Assembly: GCA_019247695.1 (NCBI GenBank)
Contig: JAFBAP010000049.1
Span: 1 to 64,000, forward strand
Length of the DNA stretch: 64,000 bases
Direction: 5' to 3'
DNA from: Verrucomicrobiota bacterium
Lineage (GTDB): Bacteria; Verrucomicrobiota; Verrucomicrobiia; Chthoniobacterales; JAFAMB01
Position numbers and translations under genes: made by a program. Shown one piece after another: positions 1 through 8,600 of the stretch (positions are counted from its first letter, which is position 1; every line of letters starts with the position of its first letter). The notes under the pieces were generated by a model. It was not told the DNA's origin, ran no database searches, and saw nothing but the letters and a program-made list of their open reading frames with translations.

Positions 1-1269
1 CTAGATGGTGCTGCGCCTGCCGGCGTCGCGAAGCAGCACGATAACAATCGTCGCGCCGATCATGTCGAACAACGTCAGACAGGCAAACAAGGGACCATAC
101 CCGATCGTTGTCGCCAGGGCGCCGACCACCAGCGAAAAGCTCAAACCCCCCGTCCAGGAAGCGGTGCCCGTAAGCCCGTTGGCAGTCGCCACTTCGTGCG
201 GATCGAACACGTCAGCGCTCAGCGTGTTGAGCAACGCGGAAATCATCTGGTGCGCGAAGCCCCCGATGCAGAACAACGCAATCGCGACGTAAGGGCTGGC
301 CGCCAACCCGATGCAGCCCGGCCCGATCATAAGGATCGCGCCCAAAACAATCCCCGCAATTCGGGAAGGAATGAGTTTCAGCTTGAAATACTTCATCACA
401 AGCGGTGACAGATAACCGCCAAAGATTCCGCCCAGATCCGCCGCGAGAAAGGGCAACCACCCGAAGACCGCGATTTGCTTCAGGTTCATGTGGCGTTCGT
501 TCGCCAGGTAAAGCGGGATCCAGAAATTAAAGGTTTGCCAGGCCGGCTCGGCCAGACAGCGAGGGATGGCAATTCCCCAAAACCGGGCCGACGAGATAAT
601 CTCCCGGACCGGGGGCGGTTTCCGTACTTCCTCGGAGGTCGCTTTCCTTTCCTGACCCGCGAGAATGTACTCACGCTCCCGATCACTTACTAACCAGTGT
701 TGCGCCGGCGGACGGTAGAACAGCCACCAGAGCAGGGCAAAAATGAACCCCAGGCCGCCGGTCACGACGAAGGCCATCTGCCAGCTCGATTGCATCATGA
801 CCCCGATCACCAGCGGCGGTGCCAGCAGGGCCCCGAGTGAGGTGCCCGCGTTGAAATACCCGACTGCGACCGACCGTTCTTTAGCCGGGAACCATTCCGA
901 GATCGCCTTGATGCCGGCCGGAATGGCTGCGGCTTCGCTGAGTCCAAGCAATCCGCGGAAGAAGGCCAGCGAACCCCAGCTGTTGGCGAGCGCATGGAGC
1001 AAGTTTGCTCCGGACCAAGCAACCGCGAATAAGGCGAACCCGAGTTTGAGCCCCAAAAAGTCGAGCACATAGCCGCACACCGCTTGCATGACGGTATAGC
1101 CAACCTGGAAGGCCGCCACGATGTAGGAATATTCCTGGGTCGAGAAACTCAGGCTTTTTTGCAGCACCGGGGCAAGGACCGCAAGGGAGTTGCGTGCCAG
1201 GTAGTTGATGATGGTCCCGAGACAGATCAGCCCGACAATCCACCAGCGGAATCCTTTGATCTTTTTCAT
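1..1269 (-). CDS. MFS transporter, ACS family (hexuronate/organic anion type)
   Basis: This 422-aa protein has the hydrophobic pattern of a 12-helix major facilitator permease. A central cytoplasmic loop lies near residues 190-225, and the N-terminus has the INYLARNSLAV signature typical of the anion:cation symporter family that includes ExuT and phthalate or tartrate carriers. It would import a small organic acid by proton symport across the inner membrane. The ATG at 1267-1269 and the stop at 1-3 are both inside the window, so the gene is complete. The substrate cannot be read from the sequence. No metabolic partner is adjacent within the window, but genes beyond the left edge are unseen. 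Confidence 0.85.
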   Translation of the reverse strand: MKKIKGFRWWIVGLICLGTIINYLARNSLAVLAPVLQKSLSFSTQEYSYIVAAFQVGYTVMQAVCGYVLDFLGLKLGFALFAVAWSGANLLHALANSWGSLAFFRGLLGLSEAAAIPAGIKAISEWFPAKERSVAVGYFNAGTSLGALLAPPLVIGVMMQSSWQMAFVVTGGLGFIFALLWWLFYRPPAQHWLVSDREREYILAGQERKATSEEVRKPPPVREIISSARFWGIAIPRCLAEPAWQTFNFWIPLYLANERHMNLKQIAVFGWLPFLAADLGGIFGGYLSPLVMKYFKLKLIPSRIAGIVLGAILMIGPGCIGLAASPYVAIALFCIGGFAHQMISALLNTLSADVFDPHEVATANGLTGTASWTGGLSFSLVVGALATTIGYGPLFACLTLFDMIGATIVIVLLRDAGRRSTI

Positions 1270-1636
1270 CGTCCTGTTTGGGAACAGCCCTATGGATCAC
1301 GCGCCGCGGCTTTCGGCGCGAAGCGCTGCCCGCGCGGGGTGCTACAAATGTCCGGGGGGCGGCAAACGGAACGCGACGCGCGAAAAACACGAGCGGCCAG
1401 GCGATCGGCAGGCCGCTGAACTTTGTCGCAGGGCAACGGTTGCGGCAACCTAAATTTTTTCGGGCGAGTGATGGATTCCAGCGGCTATGGGGCAGTACAA
1501 TTGCAAGTTGCAGACGATCTTGGGAGGCGCGCGCCCGCCCGCGCGAGGCTCACCCGAGCTTTTTGCAGCCGGCCAGTTAGGCGCATTTTCGGGATGGCCG
1601 GCTAAAAAGAAACGCGGGTAAAACGGAGGCCTCCGA
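1270..1636. other. Intergenic gap, nothing recognised
   Basis: About 370 bases separate the MFS gene from the oxidoreductase gene. The short open frames here look like noise, with GC-rich composition and arginine/proline-rich translations. I see no convincing RNA gene, repeat or terminator. The 5' regions of the MFS gene must lie here, but no clear promoter stands out. Confidence 0.5.
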
Positions 1637-2761
1637 CTAACGGATGGCTGTGCGCCGCTCGGGTTCGAAACAGGCAACGTCGAGGTCAGGGGTTTCTTCG
1701 AGGGCCAACTGGGCGGCGAGCCGTCCCGCATAGGGACCCACCGTTAACCCATAGCGGCCCAGGCCTGTGGCAATGACCAGACCAGGACTTAACCGCGGCC
1801 GTCCGAGCAACGGCAGGCCGTCGCGGGTCATCGGACGGAAGCCAACCCGAATTTCCTCCAACGCGGCCGTTTTCAGGCCAGGGGCGATGCGCAAACCTTC
1901 TTCGAGCACCTCGGCGACACCACCGGCGGTGACACGAAAATCGAATCCCGAACCGCTCTCCCGCGTTGCACCCATCACGACCCGGCCTTCGCCGAAGCCG
2001 AGCAGGTAGTATTCGCTCAGCACGGGCACGATGAGAGGCCAGGTCGCCGTTGAAGCGTCTTCTACCTTGAGATGCAGGATCTGACCCCGTTGCGGTTCAA
2101 CCTCGAGGTGAACCGCGAGCGGCCGGCAGAGAGCGGCTGACCATGCCCCCGCGGCCACGACGACGACGTCCGCCTGGAGAAGTTTGCCCTGCACCCAGGC
2201 GCCGACTCTCGTACGGCCGGTGCGCTCCAACGTGGCCGTTCCGGACCATGGCCGCGCACCGGCTTCAACGGCCGCCCTGTGCAGCGCCGCTCGGACGCTT
2301 TCTCCGGAGACGCGGATGGCCCCGCTCAGGTAGAGACCCGCCAGCGCCGGATCCAGGTGGGGAAACAGCGCTTTCGGGCCACCGGCATCGAGCAAGCGGA
2401 CCTCGCCGACCTCGGTCACCCCGCGATCGAGGTAGCTTTGCAATCGGCGGGCCACCGGCTCCAATTGGTCGCGGGCAGGTGCGACGACCAAGCCCCCGAC
2501 CGGGGCGTAGTCAACTCCGGTTTCGCCGAAGGCAACGAGGCTGGCGACGAGCCCGGGATAATCGCGGACGGCAGCGAACGCGAGCGCTTCGTAACGCGGA
2601 TCGCGGCTTTGCGAAAGCCAGGGACAAATGATACCGGCACCGGCCAACGTGGCTCGTCCCGGGATATCGCCGTCGATCAAATCGACCTCTACGCCGCGCC
2701 GGGCCAGATGAAAGGCGGCACTTGCGCCCACGATGCCCGCGCCCACCACGACCACTCTCAT
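1637..2761 (-). CDS. FAD-dependent oxidoreductase, D-amino-acid/glycine oxidase (DAO) family
   Basis: The 374-aa protein begins with a Rossmann dinucleotide-binding motif, GAGIVG at residues 7-12. It ends with the DAO-family FAD motif around GLVIATGLGRYGLTVGPYAG. The size and layout match soluble DadA/ThiO-like enzymes that oxidise secondary or primary amines of small amino acids using FAD. The closest well-known types are glycine oxidase ThiO and D-amino-acid dehydrogenases. No thiamine genes are adjacent, so ThiO cannot be claimed. It is transcribed alone, 367 bases from the MFS gene and 135 bases from the histidine kinase. The fold call is secure and the substrate is unknown. Confidence 0.85.
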   Translation of the reverse strand: MRVVVVGAGIVGASAAFHLARRGVEVDLIDGDIPGRATLAGAGIICPWLSQSRDPRYEALAFAAVRDYPGLVASLVAFGETGVDYAPVGGLVVAPARDQLEPVARRLQSYLDRGVTEVGEVRLLDAGGPKALFPHLDPALAGLYLSGAIRVSGESVRAALHRAAVEAGARPWSGTATLERTGRTRVGAWVQGKLLQADVVVVAAGAWSAALCRPLAVHLEVEPQRGQILHLKVEDASTATWPLIVPVLSEYYLLGFGEGRVVMGATRESGSGFDFRVTAGGVAEVLEEGLRIAPGLKTAALEEIRVGFRPMTRDGLPLLGRPRLSPGLVIATGLGRYGLTVGPYAGRLAAQLALEETPDLDVACFEPERRTAIR

Positions 2762-2896
2762 GAGGCGGTGATTCTAAGCGCTCGTGTTCACGGCGCGAGC
2801 CGGAATTTACCAGCCCTCAGGCGTTACGAGGTGCGGCGGCGCTTCCAAATTTGAACCTCCATGGCCGTCGAAATAGTATCGGCAAACTTTTGCGCG

Positions 2897-4036
2897 TCAG
2901 AAAGGGTTCGCAACGGGAGGCTGCCCCCCAACGTTGGTATCGGGAGCGGCCGGGAGCGTCACTTCAAAGCAGGTGCCCTCCGCCGTTGATTGCGCCAATC
3001 GGATTCTGCCCCCATGCAAATGGACGATCTCCCGGCAGATGCTCAAGCCGAGCCCGACGCCGCCGGTCTCCCGGTGACGCGCGGCATCGGTGCGGTGGAA
3101 TCGCTGGAAGAGCCGGCCGCGCTCAGGGGCTGGGATCTGGGGCGCCGAATTCTCGATGCGTAACGTCACGCCGGTCCGCCGGTTACTGGCCGACGCGCGA
3201 ATCCAACCGCCGGGGTAATTGTACTTAAGGGCATTATCCAGCAGGTTGAGCAGCAGCCGGCGGGTTAACAGAGGGTCGCCCCGGACGTGGATGCCGGACG
3301 GGACGCCATTTTCGACGCGGATGCCGGCCGGCTCGGCGAGCGCCTCAACGTCTTCGAGCAGTTCATGGCAGAGCGCGGCGAGGTCCACCGGTTCGGGCGT
3401 GATTCGGACTGCGCCGGCGTCCGCCCGAGTGAGGAAAAGCAGTGAATCGCAGAGGCGGTCCAGGTGGTGAATTTCCAAGAGCAGGCGTTCAAAGGATTCT
3501 TCCAGGGCGACCCCCTTCTCGGCGTGCCGAAGCAACGATTCGACCTCGCATTTCATGAGGGTGAGCGGCATGCGGAACTCGTGGGAGGCGTCGGCGGTGA
3601 ACCGTTTAATGTTGAGGACGCTGCGTTCGAGTCGTTCCAGCAGGGCGTTGAACGCCTGGGTAAGGCGGGCGACCTCGTCCGCCGTGCCCGCTTCGGGGAT
3701 ACGCCGGTCCAGGTTACCGATGGTGATGCCGTCGGCCGCGTCGGCCAAGCCGCTGAGCCCTGCAAGGAGCCTGCGGCCGGACGCCCAGGCGATGGCGGCC
3801 GCGACGGCTGCAGCGGCCGGCAAGAGCACGGCGTCGCAGGACAGCAGGGTCATGAGCCCTTCAAACGCTTCGCGCCGTTCGGCCTTGGACGGCACCCGGG
3901 TGTGGTCTTGCGAAAAGGCCTCGAGCTGTTCATGGTAATAGAGCCCGGCGGACAAGGCCGCAAACAGCACCAGGGTCAGGGCTACCAAAACGGCGCACAG
4001 CAGGGCAAAGCGGGAGCGCAGCGAGCGAAATTTCAT
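2897..4036 (-). CDS. Membrane sensor histidine kinase
   Basis: This 379-aa kinase has two transmembrane helices (about residues 11-31 and 64-86) flanking a very short periplasmic loop. A HAMP region (about 88-140) follows, then a HisKA domain with phospho-acceptor His152 in SHEFRMPLT, and a HATPase_c domain ending with the GGVGLGLSI G-box. The usual H-box is SHELRTPL, so Phe and Met replace the common Leu and Thr. The ATG at 4034-4036 overlaps the regulator's TGA in an ATGA junction, which fixes the start. An in-frame upstream extension to 4186 would run through the regulator and is rejected. The short sensor loop suggests sensing within or at the membrane. The partner is the upstream OmpR-type regulator. 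Confidence 0.9.
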   Translation of the reverse strand: MKFRSLRSRFALLCAVLVALTLVLFAALSAGLYYHEQLEAFSQDHTRVPSKAERREAFEGLMTLLSCDAVLLPAAAAVAAAIAWASGRRLLAGLSGLADAADGITIGNLDRRIPEAGTADEVARLTQAFNALLERLERSVLNIKRFTADASHEFRMPLTLMKCEVESLLRHAEKGVALEESFERLLLEIHHLDRLCDSLLFLTRADAGAVRITPEPVDLAALCHELLEDVEALAEPAGIRVENGVPSGIHVRGDPLLTRRLLLNLLDNALKYNYPGGWIRASASNRRTGVTLRIENSAPQIPAPERGRLFQRFHRTDAARHRETGGVGLGLSICREIVHLHGGRIRLAQSTAEGTCFEVTLPAAPDTNVGGQPPVANPF

Positions 4037-4716
4037 GGGTCTTGGGCCACTTTGTAACCGATGCCCCGGACCGTGTGGATGAGCTTGGCCGAAAAGGGGT
4101 CGTCCACCTTGCGGCGCAACCGTTGGACGTAGACGTCCACCACGTTGGTGCCGGGGTCGAAGTGGTAGTCCCACACGCGTTCGCAAATCTGGGTGCGCGT
4201 GAACACCCGGCCGGGGTGCCGCACCAGCAGCTCAAGCAAGGCAAATTCGCGTGCGGTGAGGGCGATCGCTCGGCCGCCGCGCTCCACGACGCGTTCCGCG
4301 GGCCGGACGATGAGGTTGCCCACGCGGAAAAAACTGAACGTCTCTCCGCCCGACCTCCGGATGAGGGCGCGAAGGCGTGCGACCAACTCATCCATCGAGA
4401 ACGGCTTGGGCAGGTAATCGTCCGCCCCGGCGTTCAGGCCTTCGACGCGCTCGGTGACCGACCCGCGGGCGGTCAGGATCAAAACCGGCGTGGCATCCAG
4501 GCGTTCCCTCAGAACGCGCAGCACGCTCAGGCCGTCCCGGCCGGGTAGCATTACGTCCAGGACGACGGCCTCGAAGGATTCAACCCGCATCCGCTCGAGC
4601 GCCTCGTGCCCGTCGCCGCAGAGGCTCACCCCGAGACCCTCGTCGGTGAGGGCCTTCCGGATGAAGCCGGCCACGCGTTTCTCGTCCTCGACCACCAGCA
4701 CGCGCACGCGCAACAT
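4033..4716 (-). CDS. OmpR/PhoB-family response regulator
   Basis: The 227-aa protein has an N-terminal receiver domain with an acidic pocket near residues 10-11, phospho-acceptor Asp54 in VVLDVMLPG, and Lys in the YLPKPF motif. A C-terminal winged-helix DNA-binding domain ends with VRGIGYKV. I chose the ATG at 4714-4716, which follows an AAAGGCAG stretch; a TTG eight codons upstream (4740) is the alternative. It overlaps the kinase gene by four bases, so the two are translationally coupled. The divergent DUF347 gene starts about 260 bases away and is a plausible target, though that is inference. Confidence 0.92.
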   Translation of the reverse strand: MLRVRVLVVEDEKRVAGFIRKALTDEGLGVSLCGDGHEALERMRVESFEAVVLDVMLPGRDGLSVLRVLRERLDATPVLILTARGSVTERVEGLNAGADDYLPKPFSMDELVARLRALIRRSGGETFSFFRVGNLIVRPAERVVERGGRAIALTAREFALLELLVRHPGRVFTRTQICERVWDYHFDPGTNVVDVYVQRLRRKVDDPFSAKLIHTVRGIGYKVAQDP

Positions 4717-4974
4717 TACTGCCTTTGGCGGCCCGGCCAAAATGACAATTCGTTCATGCGGCCTTTCCGATTTTCCCGATCAGCTCACCCTTTATGCGTT
4801 AGCCGGACGGGGGTGCCCAAGTCTCACCGGGCAAATTCGCACGAGACCTAGCCGCGGGTGTGAAGCCCTCGAGCTTGCGAGCCGGATAAATGGCAGAATA
4901 TTCATGCCGGTTTCATCGCCGCTTAATCGAACGCAGTTTTTTTGGCCCTGTTTAACCCGAACCGTGGAGGTATT

Positions 4975-5802
4975 ATGTTTAATTCTTCGGTTAGAGCGTC
5001 GCAACAAAGGGACGGCAGTATGAATCGGACCCCTGACGGCGGTTTGAGCAAGGTGCCTGAGGTCACCTTGGTCTTTTGGATTTTGAAGATGGCCGCGACG
5101 ACGCTGGGCGAAACAGGCGGCGATACGGTCACGATGACACTGAACTGGGGTTATTCCGCCGGCACGGCCCTCTTTCTGGGCGTGCTTATCGTGCTGGTGA
5201 TGGCCCAAATCGTTGCAAGAAGGTTTCATCCTTTTCTCTATTGGGCCACCATCGTCGCCTCGACGACCTTCGGCACCACGATGGCCGATTTCGCCGACCG
5301 TTCGCTCGGGATCGGCTACACCGGCGGTTCCGCCCTGCTGTTAGGTTGCCTCCTTGCGGTGCTTGCCCTTTGGCATCGGGCGCAAGGCACCATCGCGGTA
5401 AACACGGTGTCCACGCCCAGAGTGGAAGCATTCTACTGGACCGCCATCACCGCCTCGCAGACACTGGGCACCGCGCTGGGCGATTGGATGGCGGACACCG
5501 GTGGGTTGGGTTACGAAGGGGGTGCGTTGGCGTTCGCGGCCGGTCTGGCGGTGATTGCAGGGCTTTATTTCTGGACGGGCGTCTCGCGCGTGCTGCTCTT
5601 CTGGGCGGCATTTATCCTCACCCGGCCGCTCGGGGCCAGCGTGGGCGACTTTCTGGATAAGCCGAGAAGTCAGGGTGGCCTGGCCTTCAGCCGACCATTG
5701 GCCTCGGCCGTCATCGCCGCTTTTATTCTCGCGGGTCTGGTCTTGCTGCCGCAGCGGGCCGGGCGCCATCCCGGCGCGTCCCGTCCCGCTTCGGATGGAT
5801 AG
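4975..5802 (+). CDS. DUF347-repeat membrane protein (COG4705 type)
   Basis: The 275-aa protein has four similar segments, each containing a motif like PEVTLVFWILKMAATTLGET or FYWTAITASQTLGTALGD. This is the hallmark of the DUF347 repeat family of integral membrane proteins. About eight to nine hydrophobic helices are visible. The cellular role is not established. The ATG at 4975 follows GTGGAGG closely (four bases), while an ATG at 5020 with AAAGG nine bases upstream is equally possible and would give 260 aa. It is divergent from the OmpR/HisK pair, an arrangement that often marks a regulated target. No function is claimed. Confidence 0.75.
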   Translation: MFNSSVRASQQRDGSMNRTPDGGLSKVPEVTLVFWILKMAATTLGETGGDTVTMTLNWGYSAGTALFLGVLIVLVMAQIVARRFHPFLYWATIVASTTFGTTMADFADRSLGIGYTGGSALLLGCLLAVLALWHRAQGTIAVNTVSTPRVEAFYWTAITASQTLGTALGDWMADTGGLGYEGGALAFAAGLAVIAGLYFWTGVSRVLLFWAAFILTRPLGASVGDFLDKPRSQGGLAFSRPLASAVIAAFILAGLVLLPQRAGRHPGASRPASDG

Positions 5803-6097
5803 CGGCGGGCGCTTAGGACGGCACCCCACCAGCCTGAATTCCCATGGACAAGCATTCAGCTAACCCGGCACCCGCGGAGATGGCCGCCGGAGCGTCAGGT
5901 GCGGCGGGCGTTATCTAAAAGGCTGCGCTGATAGGTAATACCATTTCGACGGCCACGGAGGTAAATTTTTGTCTTGCTTCCCAGGTGCCCTGCGAGTGTT
6001 AGTCCCCTGCCAGTGTTACACCTTTCAGACCGTATAAACGGTCCAGGCCCAACGGGCCGGCAGACGGTTTGATGGCCTGAAGGGCCAAAGGAACTTA

Positions 6098-6219
6098 GCC
6101 CAGGGTTTACCCCATTGCCATTTAGTTAAGGGCGGCAGGCCGGGCGTGGCCTTCGTCCCGCAGGGACGAAAGCAGCCCCACTCGCCCCTAACTAAATGGC
6201 ATTGGAGTTTACCCTGGGA
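6098..6219. repeat. Long nested hairpin inside repeat copy A
   Basis: The arms 6112-6134 and 6183-6205 carry the ATTTAGTTA core and pair at 21 of 23 positions. Pairing continues outward with CCCAGGGT on both sides. The loop itself holds a second small hairpin, TCGTCCCG-CAG-GGACGA. The same structure occurs in copy C at about 26470-26590. Such a stem could fold in DNA as a cruciform or in RNA as a processing or termination structure; which of these applies is unknown. Confidence 0.75.
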
Positions 6220-6239
6220 CGGCGTTTTTCCTACGGCTC

Positions 6240-6296
6240 AGCCCTGAAGGGGCGGCAGAAACCGTGAGCAACACCCTCTGCCGCCCCTTCAGGGCT
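6240..6296. repeat. Perfect 20-bp inverted repeat inside copy A
   Basis: Positions 6240-6259 (AGCCCTGAAGGGGCGG plus CAGA) and 6277-6296 are exact reverse complements with a 17-base loop. Each arm also contains a short internal palindrome, CCCTGAAGGGG. The matching structure in copy C lies at about 26612-26668. No T-run follows, so it does not look like a classical terminator. Confidence 0.8.
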
Positions 6297-6672
6297 CGAT
6301 CGTGATTTGACGGTTACCCAGGGTAAACCCTGGGCTATGTTCTGCCGGCCCATTGGGCCTAAGGCATTTCAACCAAGTACGGAGCATCCTCCGGCACCGG
6401 CACTCCCTGAGCCGAAATTCCCATGGGCTATGTTTTCCCGGCCCGTTGGGCCTATGACCAATTTAACCGGCTACGGAGTACCCTCCGGCGCCGACACCCC
6501 CCCTGAGTCGACATTCTATCGGGCTAACCGTCTGAATGGTACAAGCGCAAAACTCGCCGGCGGCCGAAATCCGTAGCGGCCCGGGACCGGTCTCCCTGCC
6601 GCCGCCTGGAGTTAACAATATTGTCATCTTGCTGTTAACGCTTTGTAAGAAGCCGCGCTTAAACGTGCTGGC

Positions 6673-8412
6673 ATGCCGACCGGGTCTTCGGCCCCAGGCT
6701 TGGTGGAATTGACGCATGGCTTGGGGGGCGCGCACAGGAATAAAATCGCGAGGTTAGACGCGTTCCTTTTCGCGGCTGCCTGCGTTCTGCTCCTGGGGGC
6801 GAAGCTGCTCGCCGTGCTCCATTACCGCATTGATTCAGACGAACCGCAACACTTGCACGTGGTTTGGAACTGGCTGCATGCGGGCGTGGGCTATCGAGAT
6901 TTTTTTGACAATCACGCCCCGTTGTTCCACCTGGTGAGCGCGCCAATTCTGGCCGGCTTTGGCGAACACGCGAGCACCTTGCTCGCGATGAGGTCGGTCT
7001 TGCTGCTCGTCTACGCGGCAAATTTGGTTGCGGCAAGCGCTTTGGCCCGGATGTTCACGACGCCGCATCTGGCCCGGTGGGCAGGCCCGGCGCTCGGGGT
7101 TTTCCCTCCCTTCTTTCTCACCAGCACGGAGTGGCGACCCGATGGGCTTTGGGCTTTGGCGTTTCTCGGATGCCTGAATCTGTTAATCCGCGGCCATTGG
7201 CGGCCGGTAAGGATTTTCTGCGCATTTCTGGTCCTTGGGTTTGGGTTCTGCGTTTCGTTGAAGACCGTGCTGATGCTGGTCGTGTTGTTGCAGGCGTTTG
7301 CGATTCTTTACTTTGCGAGCGTTCGCAGCGCACGGCCGGCCCTGCCGGTGGTTTGCCAATCGGCGGTGGCGGCCCTGCTCGGGTTGGCCCTCTTTCCGGC
7401 CATGCTGGCGCTCTACCTGGCAATGCAGCACGCCTTGCCTTACGCCTGGGAGGCCATGGTCAGCCACAACCTGCTTCCAGAATCCACGCCTGTTGCGACG
7501 AAGGTGACCCGTACTGTTCAATGGCTCCTGGCCCTGGTTCTGCCCGTTAGCGCGAGCGTCCTCGCTTGGAGACGCCTGGAGAGTAGTAATGCGGGCCGGT
7601 ACCGCACTTTCTTAACGTTGATTGCGCTGCTGTTCCTCGTCACTTTGCGCTGCCATTGGCGGTGCGTCACGGCCGAAGATTATCTGCCGTTGCACGCGCT
7701 CCTGGTCCCGTTGGCGCTACCCGCCGTAGCGCACGCCGGGCAGAAAATCGGCGGCGCGCGACCGGCGCGGTGCGTTCCCTGGCTCACCTTCGCGATCTGC
7801 CTTTTGCTGAGCGCGGTCCAAGGTCGACTCTGGGAAAATCGCACCCGCTGCAAGCTTAACCTGGTGGCTAACGCGCTGCGGCTCGCACCGCCGGGGGCTT
7901 ACGTCATGGACGCCAAGGGCGAAACGATCTTTCGGCGCCGTCCCACGCGGCTCGTCTTGGAGCACCTCACCATCCTGCGCATCAAGCACCGCCTTTTAAC
8001 CGATGACATTGCCGAACGGTTGGTTGACCGGCGCGTGGCGGTGGTGAGCGACTGCAAGCTGACCGCCGGCGCGGCCGCACTGGTCAACGTCGAATACCTT
8101 CCCGTCGCCTGGCGGCTGCGGGTCCTGGGCAAGTGGCTGCCGCCCTCATCGACGCAAGGGGGCCAAACCGCGTACGCGTTCGAGGTGAAGATTCCCGAAA
8201 CGTACGTCTTCATCGGCCAAGAAGGCGTGGTGACGGGTGAACTGGACGACGCGCCCCTGACCGGGACGGCGTTTCTCAGCGCCGGGCGCCACCGGTTCCG
8301 CTGCGGGAGGCGCGCCTCGGGCCCGCTGGCGCTCTTTTGGGCCCACGCTCAGGAAGCCGGGTACACCCCGTTCGTGACGCTTGCGCCTGACCGGCGTGGC
8401 GTTGAGGACTGA
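6673..8412 (+). CDS. GT-C type membrane glycosyltransferase (ArnT/PMT-like)
   Basis: The 579-aa protein has about 10-12 hydrophobic helices in its first 400 residues and a soluble C-terminal part (about 400-579). In the first periplasmic loop the motif DSDEPQHLH is followed by a DFFDNHAPLFH segment. This acidic motif after helix 1 is typical of lipid-linked GT-C enzymes, including GT39, GT83 and bacterial family 2 PMT proteins. It would move a sugar from a polyprenyl-phosphate donor to an acceptor outside the inner membrane. Acceptor and sugar cannot be inferred. It stands alone between repeats A and B. An upstream start is possible, but the ATG at 6673 sits just before the hydrophobic part with a plausible leader. 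Confidence 0.75.
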   Translation: MPTGSSAPGLVELTHGLGGAHRNKIARLDAFLFAAACVLLLGAKLLAVLHYRIDSDEPQHLHVVWNWLHAGVGYRDFFDNHAPLFHLVSAPILAGFGEHASTLLAMRSVLLLVYAANLVAASALARMFTTPHLARWAGPALGVFPPFFLTSTEWRPDGLWALAFLGCLNLLIRGHWRPVRIFCAFLVLGFGFCVSLKTVLMLVVLLQAFAILYFASVRSARPALPVVCQSAVAALLGLALFPAMLALYLAMQHALPYAWEAMVSHNLLPESTPVATKVTRTVQWLLALVLPVSASVLAWRRLESSNAGRYRTFLTLIALLFLVTLRCHWRCVTAEDYLPLHALLVPLALPAVAHAGQKIGGARPARCVPWLTFAICLLLSAVQGRLWENRTRCKLNLVANALRLAPPGAYVMDAKGETIFRRRPTRLVLEHLTILRIKHRLLTDDIAERLVDRRVAVVSDCKLTAGAAALVNVEYLPVAWRLRVLGKWLPPSSTQGGQTAYAFEVKIPETYVFIGQEGVVTGELDDAPLTGTAFLSAGRHRFRCGRRASGPLALFWAHAQEAGYTPFVTLAPDRRGVED

Positions 8413-8428
8413 TGGCGCACTGTACTTA

Positions 8429-8600
8429 TACCATTCAGACAGTTATCTCGGTAGAATGTCGGCTAACAGGGGTATCGGCGCCGGAGGATGCTCCGCACCT
8501 TGTTGAACGGGTCTTACACCAATTCAGATAGTTACCCTGGTGGAATTTCGACTGGGTTTCAGCCCCGAAGGGGTGGCAGAACATAGCCCAGGGTTTACCC
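8429..8600 (-). repeat. Partial repeat element, copy B (reverse orientation)
   Basis: The stretch starts with TACCATTCAGACAG (8429-8442), which matches the reverse complement of the right end of copies A and C. The modules GGTAGAATGTCGG, GCGCCGGAGGATGCTCCG and AGCCC-CGAAGGGGTGGCAGAA then follow in reverse order. A second copy of the terminal module begins near 8517 (ACCAATTCAGATAGTTA). It stops at CCCAGGGTTTACCC, just before the stop codon of the hybrid kinase gene. The left-hand half of the element is missing. Confidence 0.7.

Larger units (their letters stand above)
5939..6541 (+). repeat. MITE-like intergenic repeat, copy A (603 bp)
   Basis: This element starts with TACCATTTCGACGG (5939-5952) and ends with CCGTCTGAATGGTA (6528-6541). 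The two ends are inverted repeats matching at 12 of 14 positions. Inside are a GACCGT/ACGGTC hairpin near 6030, a long nested stem-loop (6098-6219), and a perfect 20-bp inverted repeat (6240-6259 with 6277-6296). Toward the right end the module with CCGGCCCGTTGGGCCTA and the ACGGAG..CCTCCGGC motif is present twice. The same modules in the same order recur at 26355-26921, and in reverse at 49996-50291. It encodes no credible protein. No target-site duplication is obvious. It fills most of the gap between the DUF347 and glycosyltransferase genes. Confidence 0.75.

Noticed and set aside
881-1390. A minus-strand frame overlapping the start of the MFS gene
   Set aside because: It is out of frame with a clear transporter and has no recognisable features.
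3464-4057. A 197-codon plus-strand frame across the histidine kinase
   Set aside because: Antisense shadow of the kinase; Gly/Arg/Gln-rich with no domain.
6240-6296. The 20-bp inverted repeat as a transcription terminator
   Set aside because: No T-run on either strand, and it is part of a repeated module rather than tied to a gene end.
6307-6576. An 89-codon frame in repeat copy A, with a similar frame at 26574-26915
   Set aside because: The shared piece TVTQGKPWAM comes from the repeat module TTACCCAGGGTAAACCC, not from a conserved protein.
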